64,000 bases of DNA from Acanthamoeba lenticulata. Taxonomy: Eukaryota > Discosea > Longamoebia > Acanthamoebidae. The position numbers and the translations under genes were made by a program. This document shows positions 40,630-49,950 of this stretch, piece by piece. The notes under the pieces were generated by a model that saw nothing but the letters and a program-made list of their open reading frames with translations, did no database searches and was not told where the DNA came from. The stretch is from assembly GCA_002179805.1 (NCBI GenBank), contig NAVB01000082.1, positions 1 to 64,000 on the forward strand. The letters are read 5' to 3'. How positions within the stretch are numbered: the stretch's first letter is position 1; the number at the start of each line of letters is the position of its first letter.

Positions 40630-41330
40630 CCTGATGCGACGTCACTGCTAGATTTGGCCCTTCAACGCGATCGATTGCATGTCAGTCACGCGGCATGCTT
40701 GAGCGCACACAGGACGTCTCGCTCGAACAGGAGCAGGGCGTGCGGGCCGATGCAGTGCTGGTGATCGGCGAAGCTCTCCATCGCGTCACTCGAGTACGCA
40801 GGCCCGGCGTTGGATCAATGATCAGCGTGAGCAGGCCAGCGTCTCCGTGGGCTCGGCACGGTTCCTCCGGGAGCTCTGCGCGAGGAGGAAGCGAGTCAGT
40901 TCGGCGCCTAACGCCCACTCACGGCAAGAGCCGGGACGAAAGCGAGAGACAAGATGCGTGCCTGGTCGGTGTTGAAGTAGTGCGTGAGCGTCTTTGTTTG
41001 GTGCTAAGCTTCGCAACCTGCTCCAGACCGCATGCGTGTCGCCTCCAGCGTCTCTCCGCCTCCAGCTGACGTCAGCTGCTGCGTGCGTGATCGATCACAC
41101 ACTCGCTTCCTAGCCATGGCGTGAGTAGATGAGAGTGATGAGGGCAAACGGGGGGGAAGGCTGGCGGGTCACCTCTGGGCCAGTGGCTCGTGTAGCGCGA
41201 CGTGCGACTGCACACACGGCGGTTCCCTTAAAAATCGACAAGAAACATTAATAATTGCTTCGCAATGGCGTTTTTGGGTTGGCCCAACGAATCGAATGCT
41301 TGGCCAATGAAAGCTTTCACAGGCATCTGA
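40630..41330. other. Intergenic upstream of the Fanzor gene
   Basis: Frames here are domain-free. Short inverted ATTGCTTCGCAAT at ~41252-41264 lies ~75 bases before the promoter element. Confidence 0.35.
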
Positions 41331-41336
41331 ACCACC

Positions 41337-41344
41337 TTTATAAG
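41337..41344 (+). promoter_or_regulatory. TATA-like element of the Fanzor gene
   Basis: TTTATAAG lies ~37 bases before the ATG at 41380 and after a CCACC; it fits the TATA box form used in Acanthamoeba-type promoters. Confidence 0.55.
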
Positions 41345-41379
41345 TCGGGCCAAAACCCACACAAACAGCAACAACTGCC

Positions 41380-43203
41380 ATGCAGCAGCAGCGAAAACCA
41401 CCGCCCTGGTTCGACCCCACACGCACCACCAAACTGGGCGAACATCTACCAGACACACCCCAGCCACAGCAACCCTATAAGGAGCTAATCCCCACTGGAT
41501 GGGCAAGATTCGGGCGCTCTCGGTCACCACCATCGCCGCCCAATCTCACCATCGTCACCAGGGCGTCGCCATCACGCACCGAGGTGGTGGCCGGGATCAA
41601 ACGCCAACGTGCCGGCCGCCGCAATAGGTCGTCCTTCAACACCAAGGACGACGAATCCGAGATCGATCGTCGCGTGTTTGCCCTCCGAGTCAATCCGACG
41701 ACCGAGCAGAAACTGCTCTTCCAGAGAGCCTTTGGGATCGCTCGGCTGGCCAAAAAGTTGGCCTACAAACTCATCGAAGACCAGAGACCCGGCGTGACAT
41801 CCCGACGGATCAAGGAGATCAAGAAGACCATCTGCACGGAGCGCATCCAGACTCGAGAGGACCGTTCCGATGGCACGAAGAAGGTGACAGCGAGGACCGA
41901 GAATTCGCATCTCCCGCCTCACACAAGACGCATCCTCTTCGAGCAGCACCTCCCAGCGACGGAACGTCTGGTGGCCGACGTAAGGTGCAACGCCGTCATA
42001 AAGTTTTGCCAGGCCATCAACTCTACCAAAGCCTTCATGGAGGAGAAGACCTTGGCCTGGGATCGCCACGCCGCTGCTCACCAACGTTGGCTCGATCGTG
42101 AGAAGGCGCCATCCGCGGCAACGATCCCTCCTAAGGTCAAGGGTCGGAAACGCTCCAAGCCCGATTCCGGGGTCGCGGCAGAGAGAACGCCCTACATGAC
42201 CAAGCATCCACCCAAGGGTGAGCGACCAGAGATGTCGCGACGCCAGGTCAAGCCGCCGGATCGCAACCGAGCACGGCACTCGTTCTCCATCGATCCCAAG
42301 ACCAGCAGCAAGAACAATCCCTACGCCGCTCGGTGGGACGGCGAAGACGGATGTGTGCGTTTCATGGGCCAGACCCTTGCGATCTGGGGATGCCCTTCGA
42401 AGAGACGCCGAGAACTCGAACGTCTCACGGCACGAATGCCCAACGGCGAGCGTGCCACGCGGAAGCAGGTGACGCTCCGTTACCTAGACGGTCGATATCA
42501 TCTCATGATCCAGTGCCTCTCGGACAAGGTCCCACCGAGGGACTCGCCGACGGTGCGAGCTGTGGCGCTCGACCCCGGAGTGCGCACCTTCAATGCTACA
42601 TACGACACCCAGGGGCGGTTCGGTTCGATTGGGGACGGGCAGGTCGGTCGGCTGATCTCTGTGGCCGAGCGTGCCGACCGGATCAAGTCTCGCATCGACA
42701 CCCGACTCCAGGGGGAGCACAAGTCGAGGGCTCGGCGTCGAGCACGGAAGCGGGTGCGGCAGCTCAACACCAAGTGCCGTGACCTCAAGGCCGACCTCCA
42801 CTGGAAGGCGGCGAGGGTGCTCTGCACCGAGTACGACCACGTCCTCCTGCCCAAGTTCAACTCTCGCGCGGCTGCGAGGGTGCTGGGCATCTGCAGAACA
42901 TCTGCAGAACATCTGGGGCGGCTGTTGACATGCCCAAGGGGCGTCTCCTGCTCCTCCTGCTGGGACGGCAGGGCGCGGCTGCAGTTGGGCGTAGTTGTTG
43001 GCGTATTTGGTGTGTTCAGAAGCTGCCCAAGCTGCGCTCGAATTGTGCGCAAGGGTCGCATAGAGGTGTCGCGTCATCATGACGTGCGTCCACGTCATCA
43101 CACGTCTATGCTGCACAAGCTGCGCTCGAATCGTGGGAGAACCAGGCGAGATGAAATTAACCACGGCAGGGCATTTGGCACTTGGCCTGCTCTACCCCAA
43201 TGA
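41380..43203 (+). CDS. Fanzor (eukaryotic TnpB-like RNA-guided nuclease), 3' end apparently lost
   Basis: An intron-free frame of 607 codons. Residues 1-65 are Pro/Arg-rich. From ~90 the protein is TnpB/Fanzor-like: FALRVNPTTEQKLLFQRAFG then ARLAKKLAYKLIED (OrfB-type N-terminus), a middle with NAVIKFCQAINSTKAF, RWDGEDGCVRFMGQTLAIW and VTLRYLDGRYHLMIQCLSD, then the RuvC-I motif VALDPGVRTFNATYDTQG (Asp ~398), a basic helical hairpin (RARRRARKRVRQLNTKCRDL), HWKAARVLCTEYDHVLLPKF (the RuvC-II-side strand, LPKFN ~490-494). After SRAAARVLGI the expected Arg-rich helix, Cys4 zinc ribbon and RuvC-III Asp (x-R-D-x-N-x-A) are not found; the last ~105 codons look like non-family sequence. Such proteins cut DNA guided by an RNA usually encoded at the 3' end of the gene. 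This copy is probably inactive. Confidence 0.82.
   Translation: MQQQRKPPPWFDPTRTTKLGEHLPDTPQPQQPYKELIPTGWARFGRSRSPPSPPNLTIVTRASPSRTEVVAGIKRQRAGRRNRSSFNTKDDESEIDRRVFALRVNPTTEQKLLFQRAFGIARLAKKLAYKLIEDQRPGVTSRRIKEIKKTICTERIQTREDRSDGTKKVTARTENSHLPPHTRRILFEQHLPATERLVADVRCNAVIKFCQAINSTKAFMEEKTLAWDRHAAAHQRWLDREKAPSAATIPPKVKGRKRSKPDSGVAAERTPYMTKHPPKGERPEMSRRQVKPPDRNRARHSFSIDPKTSSKNNPYAARWDGEDGCVRFMGQTLAIWGCPSKRRRELERLTARMPNGERATRKQVTLRYLDGRYHLMIQCLSDKVPPRDSPTVRAVALDPGVRTFNATYDTQGRFGSIGDGQVGRLISVAERADRIKSRIDTRLQGEHKSRARRRARKRVRQLNTKCRDLKADLHWKAARVLCTEYDHVLLPKFNSRAAARVLGICRTSAEHLGRLLTCPRGVSCSSCWDGRARLQLGVVVGVFGVFRSCPSCARIVRKGRIEVSRHHDVRPRHHTSMLHKLRSNRGRTRRDEINHGRAFGTWPALPQ
43029..43135 (+). repeat. Direct repeat of 19 bases after the Fanzor core
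   Basis: AAGCTGCGCTCGAATTGTG at 43029-43047 and AAGCTGCGCTCGAATCGTG at 43117-43135, 88 bases apart, one mismatch. Between them are short inverted GACGTG/CACGTC motifs. They lie where a Fanzor element would carry its guide RNA or right end. Confidence 0.6.
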
Positions 43204-43885
43204 CCTCATGCGATCTGCCACACACGCAAGCAGTCGCATGTCGCGCTGCACGAGCCACTGGCCCAGGTGCCAGCCTTCCCCCCCTTCCCCTCCCTGCTTT
43301 GCTCTCTCTCTCTCTCATCCCCTCGTGCCGTGGCCAGGAAGCGAGTGTATGCGATCACTCACGCACGCAGCTGACACTGGGGGCGACACGCGTGCGGCGG
43401 TCGGGAGCAGGTTCACGCCAACACGCTTCCCCCAGCTGGGTGCCACAAGCGCCCAAGCCTCTCTCTCATGGCGCCGATAGAAGTGGACGAAGCCGCGCTG
43501 CACGCCAACCTGAGGCTGAAGGCCCATGCCAACGGAGCAGATCAACATTCATGCTGCACACGCTCATGGGCAAGAACGACGTTGAGGCGCTGGGCTCCAT
43601 GGGTAACAACGAAGCTCTGGCGTGCCTTTTGACCATGGGCAGACGTGTGTCGACAGGCATCTCGCCTGCTTGGGGAGCTAGTCTCATACTTGGCGCCCTT
43701 CCTCGAGCGGAGGCGCCAACACTCAGCTGTGATGCAAGTGCACGATGCAAGTAATCGATTACTTGGTGGACCCACGCGACGTGCAAAGATGGTGCATCTC
43801 GAAGCCAGCTACAAGGTGTTTGCCAAGCCGTGGGTCAGGGCAAGGACAACGTGGTCAAGACGTGCTCCTTCGTGAGGCCTCTGTG
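43204..43885. other. Intergenic
   Basis: No supported gene. (CT)n near 43303-43316. Confidence 0.35.
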
Positions 43886-43890
43886 GTACT

Positions 43891-46800
43891 ATGCAATCCG
43901 CACGCCCGCACGTGTCACATGAGACTTGCCGTGTGCACTCACTTTGCTGCACTGTGCGTGTCAGGTCTGTCCTTCTGCCACTTCGATGTGGCGTTGCGCG
44001 GATGGCAGACAGCTTGGCGGCCACCTCCGTGGGCGACCTGGCCCTCTTCGCCGGTGGTTTTGGTGCTGGTGGTGGTTCGTCGAGGGTGGACATCTACAAC
44101 GCGTCGCCATCGCCCTCGTCCACTCCGTCGCCTTCCTTCACACCCACACCCACACCCACACCGTCGACCTCCAAGTCTCTCACGCCCACGCCCACGCCCT
44201 CGCCCTCAGCTTCACCAACAACCTCCAGCTCGCCGTCGCCGTCGCCTTCCCCCCGAGCGGCCTGCCAAGACAGAGCCTCCAACGTCTTGGAGCCCTACGA
44301 CAGCTTCGGCCTCTCCGGGGAGCTCCTCGCGCAGCACGTCGTCGTCAACAACGATACAGTCATCAACGCGTTCGAGGTGGCGCTCAGCGTCTACGGCGGG
44401 CGCAGCATCTCATGGGCTCAGCTGTGGACAGACAAAGACGGCACACCAGGCCGCGTCATCGGAGGCACCTCGTTCGACACAAGCTCCACGACTGACCTCA
44501 ACGCCGCCCTCCAGGGTCCCTTCTATGCGTGGTCGCCCATCTCCTTGATCGGCGGCACGTCGTGCTGGCTCGTGCTGCAGCCAGCCGACCCAACTGCCAG
44601 CTGGATCGAGGCCACCACAAACAAGGTCACCAACACAGGCTCGCAGTTGCTGGTAATGGACACGCTGGCCTCCATGGTCAGTGCCAACGTGTGGTCGCTC
44701 ACAAATCGATCAGGCCGTCTCAAGCTGAGCCTGTGCGACACGTCGGTCACGCTGTCCACTCCGTCGCCTTCCTTCACACCCACACCCACACCGTCGACCT
44801 CCAAGTCTCTCACGCCCACGCCCACACCCTCAGCTTCACCAACACCCTCCAGCTCGTCGTCAGCCACGCCGTCGCTTACGCAGTCAGCTACACCGTCCCC
44901 CTCCCTCTCGCCCTCACGCTCCGTCACACCATCACCCTCTCCGCCGTCCACGCCCACCATTTCCCCCACACCATCGGGTTCGCTCTCGCCTTTCTGGCTC
45001 ACCCTCTTCAACATCATCATCATCGTCGGCCACGCCGACCACATCACCCTCGTCCACACCCTCCTATTCGTCCTCGCCAACGAGCACGCTCTCATATTCG
45101 CCCACATTGTCACCTTCCGAGTCGCCCTCCTCGTCGCCTTTGCCCAGTCCATCGCCCATGCTCTCGCCAACGGCTTCCTTATCCATCACGCCCTCGCAAT
45201 CAACGTCGCCCTCAAGCTCCCGCTCGCCCGCGCTCTCGCCAACAGCATCCTTATCCATCACGCCCTTGGAATCGACGTCGCCCTCAAGCTCGCGCTCGCC
45301 TGCGCTCTCGCCAACGGCGTCCTTATCCATCACGCCCTCGCAATCGACGTCGCCCTCAAGCTCGCGCTCGCCCGCGCTCTCGCCAACGGCGTCCTTATCC
45401 ATCACGCCCTCGCAATCGACGTCGCCCTCAAGCTCGCGCTCGCCCTCTACTTCCTTGTCGCCGTCATCTTCAATCGCGCCTACGACCTCCATCACAGGGA
45501 CCCCGTCTATCACGTGGAGCATGTCCTCGCCCACACAATCGATCACACCGTCGCCTTCGCTGATGCCCTCTCCCACACCATCGCTGACGCCTTCACCAAC
45601 GCCAGCCAGCTCGCGATCGCCATCTCAATTGCCCACTCCGTCGCTATCACCCTCTGTCTCTACCGCGATCTCAGAGTCCGCAACCGCCATCCCGTCGGCA
45701 ACGCCGTCGCTCACGCCTTCTGTCTCTCCCGCGATCCCATCATCCACGACAGCCACCCCGTCGGCGACGCCATCGTCATCGCCATCGCCATCGCCATCAA
45801 ACTCCAGAGTCACGCCCTCTTCAGCTGCATCCGTCACGGCTTCATCTACCCCCACCGTCTCGACCTCGCCCATTCCCTCGTTCTCCATCTCAGCGTCGCC
45901 TTCAATCTCGTCCGCTGTGTCCTCTGTGTCGGCGTCGATTACTCCCTCATTCGTCAACAGCCCTTCCACTTCACCCACACTGATCTTGCCCTCGCTTACG
46001 GCTTCACCTTCTGCAAGTACGTTGGCTTCGCTCTCGCCTACGCCCTTGAGCGCCACACAATCGCCATCAGCCTTTCTCTCGCCTTTCATGTCGCCTTCCG
46101 CCACGCCATCAAGCTCGGCCACAGCTACAAGGTCTGCTTCGCAATCGGCCTCGCTCTCACCCTCGATCTCGCTCGTCACGCCTTTGACCAGCATCACTCA
46201 GGCGGCTTCGCCTTCAGCCACATCTCATTCGTCTCTCACGCCTTCTGCTACTGCCTCGAGCTCGCTCTCGACGTCGGCTTCCGCTTCTCCAACGAGATCA
46301 TCGTCCTCACCGTCTATCTCGGCTTTCTCGTCCACGCCCACGCCCACGCCCACGCCCACGCCCACGCCCACGCCCACGCCCACGCCCACGCCAACTCCCA
46401 CGCCCACGCGTTCTCCTTCTGCGTCGGCCGTCATGCCTTCTTCCTCGTCAACACCGTCCGTATCAGCCATATCGCCATCGGTCTCTTCCACCTTCTCAAC
46501 GGCTTCGCGCTCTCCGTCAGCATCAGCCATCACGCCGGCGGTGTTGTCCTCGCCGTCGATCTCGTTGTCTGGCTCGCCGTCGGTGTCGGTCTCATCCACT
46601 CCTTTGTCTTCCGCCACCACCACCACCACCACCACAAGCCGCTCGCCTTCGCCTTCGCCTTCACCTATCACCAGTCGCATGCCGACAGCCACCATCTCAC
46701 TAGGCTTCTCTCCCTCCTCATCGGCATCTATGTCGCCGATTGCGACATTCTCTGCAAGCGCCTCGCCCACTCGATCATCCTCTCGTAGCCCCACCTCTAG

Positions 46801-47764
46801 AGCGGCTCCTTCGGGCTCGCCGGTGTCACGATCGTATGCTCTCGTCGTTCCAGCCAATGCTCTGTCCGGAGGCGCCACCTTCACCAACGGCCCGCCAACG
46901 GCGGTCATCGTCTCCAGCGTCGAGCTCGGCGGCGTTGGAGTCACCTGGTGCGTTGGCAATCTGGTTGTGGGCATCACCAGGGTCGTCGACTTCACCTACT
47001 TTTTGTGCACTTCGTGATGCACGACAACGCCTCTGCTTCTGCTGGGCAGCAGCAGGTCATCTCTCGGCCTCATGCCATGGGGTACATCATTCAACAATCC
47101 ACCGGCGCCATCATCACCCAGCACAATCTCACCGACGCCATGCCCACCACGGCCGGCGCCTCCACGGTGGCCTTGACGAGGGTGACCACGCAATTCTCAC
47201 AACAGACCTCCGTGGCGCTCAGCCGTACGAGCGTGTTCTGGCTGCCGATCTGCTTCTCCCAGGCCGCCAGCTCCGCCGGCCGCCAACAAGCAGACGACTC
47301 TGTAGTCTCATCATACAGTATTGCCCTGGCTGGTACCAACACTAGCAGCGCAGGCGGTCAATGGACGGTGAGGACGTGCAACAGCGGACCCTCATGCCAA
47401 CCTACGATCAATGCCGGTAGCTTGGCCACCTCGATAGTCAAGCACACTCTCGACCGACAGCGACGACGGTGGTGACATCAGCAGCATTGCAATCATCGCA
47501 GCAGCGGTAGGCGTGCCGGTGGTAATCGTCCTCATTGCCATCATGGCCCTTGGCGTGGCGGTGATGGTGTGGCTGGCCAAGGGCGGCTTGCGCCAGCCCG
47601 CCCTGGTGGCGCGACGCAACAGCACCCAGGCCCGAAGGATGTCACTCGAACAAACGGTAAGGAAGCTCCACTCGAACAAGCTCTTCAAGCCAGATGATTC
47701 GCCAGACCAGCACTTCCACATCAACAAGGAGAACTGGATGACCGATGATTTCTATGCACTCTGA
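43891..47764 (+). CDS. Giant Ser/Thr/Pro-rich surface protein with kelch-like start, anchor-type domain and TM helix
   Basis: One probable protein spread over three or four frames. N-terminal SVGDLALFAGGFGAGGGSSR with VDIYNA resembles a kelch motif. A first Pro/Ser/Thr linker (PSFTPTPTPTPSTSKSLTP) follows, then a ~150-residue beta-rich domain (ALSVYGGRSISWAQLWTDKD, GTPGRVIG, GGTSCWLVLQPADPTASW) that recalls bacterial choice-of-anchor domains. About 550 residues of SPSPTPS-type mucin-like repeats come next, then an ectodomain (RSYALVVPANALSGGATFTN), a TM helix (VPVVIVLIAIMALGVAVMVW) and a ~50-residue cytoplasmic tail ending at 47764. Frame changes near 44992 (CCTTTC), 47003 (T5) and 47440 are each explained by one missing or extra base. 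It probably stands off the cell surface as a glycosylated stalk. Confidence 0.6.
45160..45450 (+). repeat. 72-bp tandem repeat, about four copies
   Basis: Copies start near 45163, 45235, 45307 and 45379 (CTCTCGCCAAC...). 72 bases is 24 codons, so copy-number change keeps the frame; encodes SPTASLSITPSQSTSPSSSR-type units. Confidence 0.85.
46331..46412 (+). repeat. (CCCACG)n hexanucleotide tract
   Basis: About 12 CCCACG units coding Thr-Pro dipeptides within the stalk. Confidence 0.9.
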
Positions 47765-47851
47765 TGGCAGTGGTGTGCTGGTTCATCTACCAATAATGTA
47801 CATGACTTTGAACTGGTGGTGTGCTATGTCTGGATTTTTCCCACCAAGAAA

Positions 47852-47891
47852 GGAATTCCGAGTATCGTCGCGCGACGATATTCGGAATTCC
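47852..47891. repeat. Palindrome with GATATCG-type arms, copy 2 (inverted)
   Basis: 40-base hairpin GGAATTCCGA...TCGGAATTCC around GTCGCGCGAC, followed by AGCGTTTGCCTGG and TTTTGCC that also flank copy 1 on its other strand. Confidence 0.85.
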
Positions 47892-48147
47892 AGCGTTTGC
47901 CTGGATTTTGCCTGGAAAACAACTTCAAGTTGGGGATATAACCAGGCAAATGCGAAAAACAACCGGCGTTTGGGGATAAAACTGGGCAATCAATGGAATG
48001 CTGAGTATGGTTGCAAGGGTTCAGTGAAGGGGGCCACGCGCCCGAATTATTTGAGGTATGGCGCTATTTTTAGGAGACCACAAAAGAATGTGAAGAACAT
48101 AAAACGCTTTTTATTTCCTGTGGGTGTCGGTTCGCAAGGGTCCCCGC

Positions 48148-48262
48148 TCGGGCGGCGTGGAAGGCGGGCGGCGTGGCGTGGAAGGCGGGCGGCGCGGCGT
48201 GGAAGGCGGGCGGCGCGGCATGGAAGGCGGGCGGCGTGGCGGGACAGGAGGGCGGCGCGGTG
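48148..48262 (+). repeat. GC-rich minisatellite
   Basis: Repeats of GGCGTGGAAGGCGGGC-type units, ~22-27 bases, five copies. Confidence 0.8.
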
Positions 48263-48419
48263 TGTAAGGAACCTCTGCTACCCTCAGCGCCCGCGCCTCA
48301 TCCTCTCGTCTCTCGCTTCTCCCCTCTGCCCACACAGGCAACCCATAGAGCTGTGTCCTGTGGGCTTTCTTTGTATGCGGGCTTCTTTTGGCGCTGTGCG
48401 AGCTTCTTGCGGCGCTCTG

Positions 48420-49330
48420 TAGCAGAACAAGGTTTGTAAGCCAAAGATGTTGTGATGACTGTTGAATAGCAAGGGCATACCTGTTTCTTGAATGGCTCGT
48501 CACTTATACTGCTGCCGGCGCTTCCTGCCAGTTGCCGTTCGCCAGACCAAATCTTGCAGCTCCCGCATGGCCACAATGCGTAGCCACCGTGCACGTTCTG
48601 AGCTGGTGATGGTATCGTCGATCACAGAAGCTCTACCTATAACATGAACATGAGTGCTCCAGAGAGTGCCAGAGATAGTGTGTTGATGGCCAGGCATGCA
48701 CCTTCATTGCGTTCAAGAATACCTGCGTCAAAAAGAGGTCCATACATGACCATCCAGTTGCACTCCTTGTTGACACGCTTGGCAGCTGAACCATTGAGTG
48801 ACTCTATCGGATGGTGCTGTGTCCATGGAGATACTGCTCACAGTCAGCCATGTAGCCCTTGATCAGAACCTTGAGCTCTGCCAGTGCGCCTGCAGTGTGA
48901 TCACAGTGGGTGTGGGTTGGTGATGTGACCAATGAAGCTCAACATGTGCTCCTGAAATCCTGTACTATTGTTGGTGTGTTTCTTGACACCTGGCTCACAT
49001 TGTCACAGTTAGCATTGATCAAATGGATAAAGAATGGTGACATACCAACAAAGAAGTGTTTTCAGTGCAGCAGAAACATCAGCCACAATGGGGTGTTGGG
49101 TAGCAAGATTCTGCACATCCTTCAGCAGGCCTTTGGCATAGTGATTGGGATCCTGGTTCAGCATGACATCGTGGCCATAGAGCTTCTGGGCAATGGCAGC
49201 AATCTTCACATCTCCATCTGTTGTTATGGAGGTCAACACCACACCACTTGACTGGTACACACAAATGGTCAGACACCTCACATGATTTGGTCTCAAGAGC
49301 GATGAGTCTTCTCCTCCTTGTCTCTGCAAG
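48420..49330 (-). pseudogene. Transposon-derived relict, unrecognised family
   Basis: Low-GC minus-strand sequence with protein-like stretches broken by stops: VVLTSITTDGDVKIAAIAQK, DVMLNQDPNHYAKGLLKDVQ, NLATQHPIVADVSAALKTLL, then ELKVLIKGYMADCEQYLHG. T-x-D-G-D followed by a K/N-D-x-x-H motif is common in transposase-derived proteins (D-D-E type), but the family was not identified. Confidence 0.4.
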
Positions 49331-49433
49331 TTGCTTTGCTTCCCACTCTGCCTGTGCCTTCACTCGCTTCTCCCACTCAGCTGCGTTCTTACGCTGCTTG
49401 AGCTGGGCAATACGTTCAGGGCGCAATTTTATG

Positions 49434-49628
49434 AGGCACACGGGGACAAAGAGCAACGACGACAGCGACGACGATCTGGAGGATGTTGGTGAAGCTGAGG
49501 GCGAGGGCGTGGGCGTGAGAGACTTGGAGGTCGACGGTGTGGGTGTGAAGGAAGGCAACAGAGTGGACGAGGGCGACAGCGACGCGTTGTAGGTACTGTC
49601 GGTGAAAAGAAATTCGGCAAAAAAGCAA
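49434..49628 (-). repeat. Inverted fragment of the mucin-like surface gene
   Basis: Minus-strand reading YNASLSPSSTLLPSF, TPTPSTSKSLTPTPSPSASP matches the first linker of the surface gene at 44097-44240, in opposite orientation and without the rest of the gene. Confidence 0.75.
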
Positions 49629-49639
49629 ATGACCGCATA

Positions 49640-49945
49640 ACTAAAATTCCGGTTAACGGTCCTAAACGGTTCAAACTGCGGTTACCGTGGCCAGCGTTAC
49701 AGCCCACATTGCTTTTTTTAGGAAAGAGGGTGGAGATGGGGGGGCCCAGCTGGCCCAAGCCTAAACTTCAGGCATTCCTGACCATGGCCCACCTGCGTGG
49801 TGTTCTTCCAAATACGCCGACGTGGGCCGTGGTTGACAACTGCGTCCCGCGGTGGAGCATCATCTGAACAAACAGAGACAGTGACAGCACCTGAGCTTGT
49901 GGTGGCCTTGACCACACGACACCAACAACAACAGGCAACACACGG
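49640..49945. other. Intergenic boundary of the accessory stretch
   Basis: No gene; a poly-A/T-bounded, weakly palindromic patch at 49618-49720. Compact host coding sequence begins just after. Confidence 0.35.
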
Positions 49946-49950
49946 ATAAA

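Larger units (their letters stand above)
47770..48410. other. Intergenic with hairpin copy and minisatellite
   Basis: Holds the inverted hairpin copy at 47852-47891 and the GC-rich minisatellite at 48148-48262; no gene supported. Confidence 0.5.

Noticed and set aside
43015..43075. C-P-S-C in the Fanzor tail as its zinc ribbon
   Set aside because: Only one C-x-x-C pair in a repeat-derived stretch, no second pair and no R-D-x-N motif after it.
46331..46412. Possible CRISPR array from regular short repeats
   Set aside because: Simple hexanucleotide tract without spacers, in a eukaryotic coding region.
43891..46788. 965-codon His/Ala-rich continuation of the stalk gene frame after ~44990
   Set aside because: Composition becomes AHAHAH/IVFAL nonsense while another frame keeps SPTPS repeats; a frame break explains it.
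44523..46995. Long acidic Glu/Asp/Val frames on the minus strand across the stalk gene
   Set aside because: Mirror of the Ser/Thr/Pro codons (GA-rich complement); the plus strand has signal, domains and TM.
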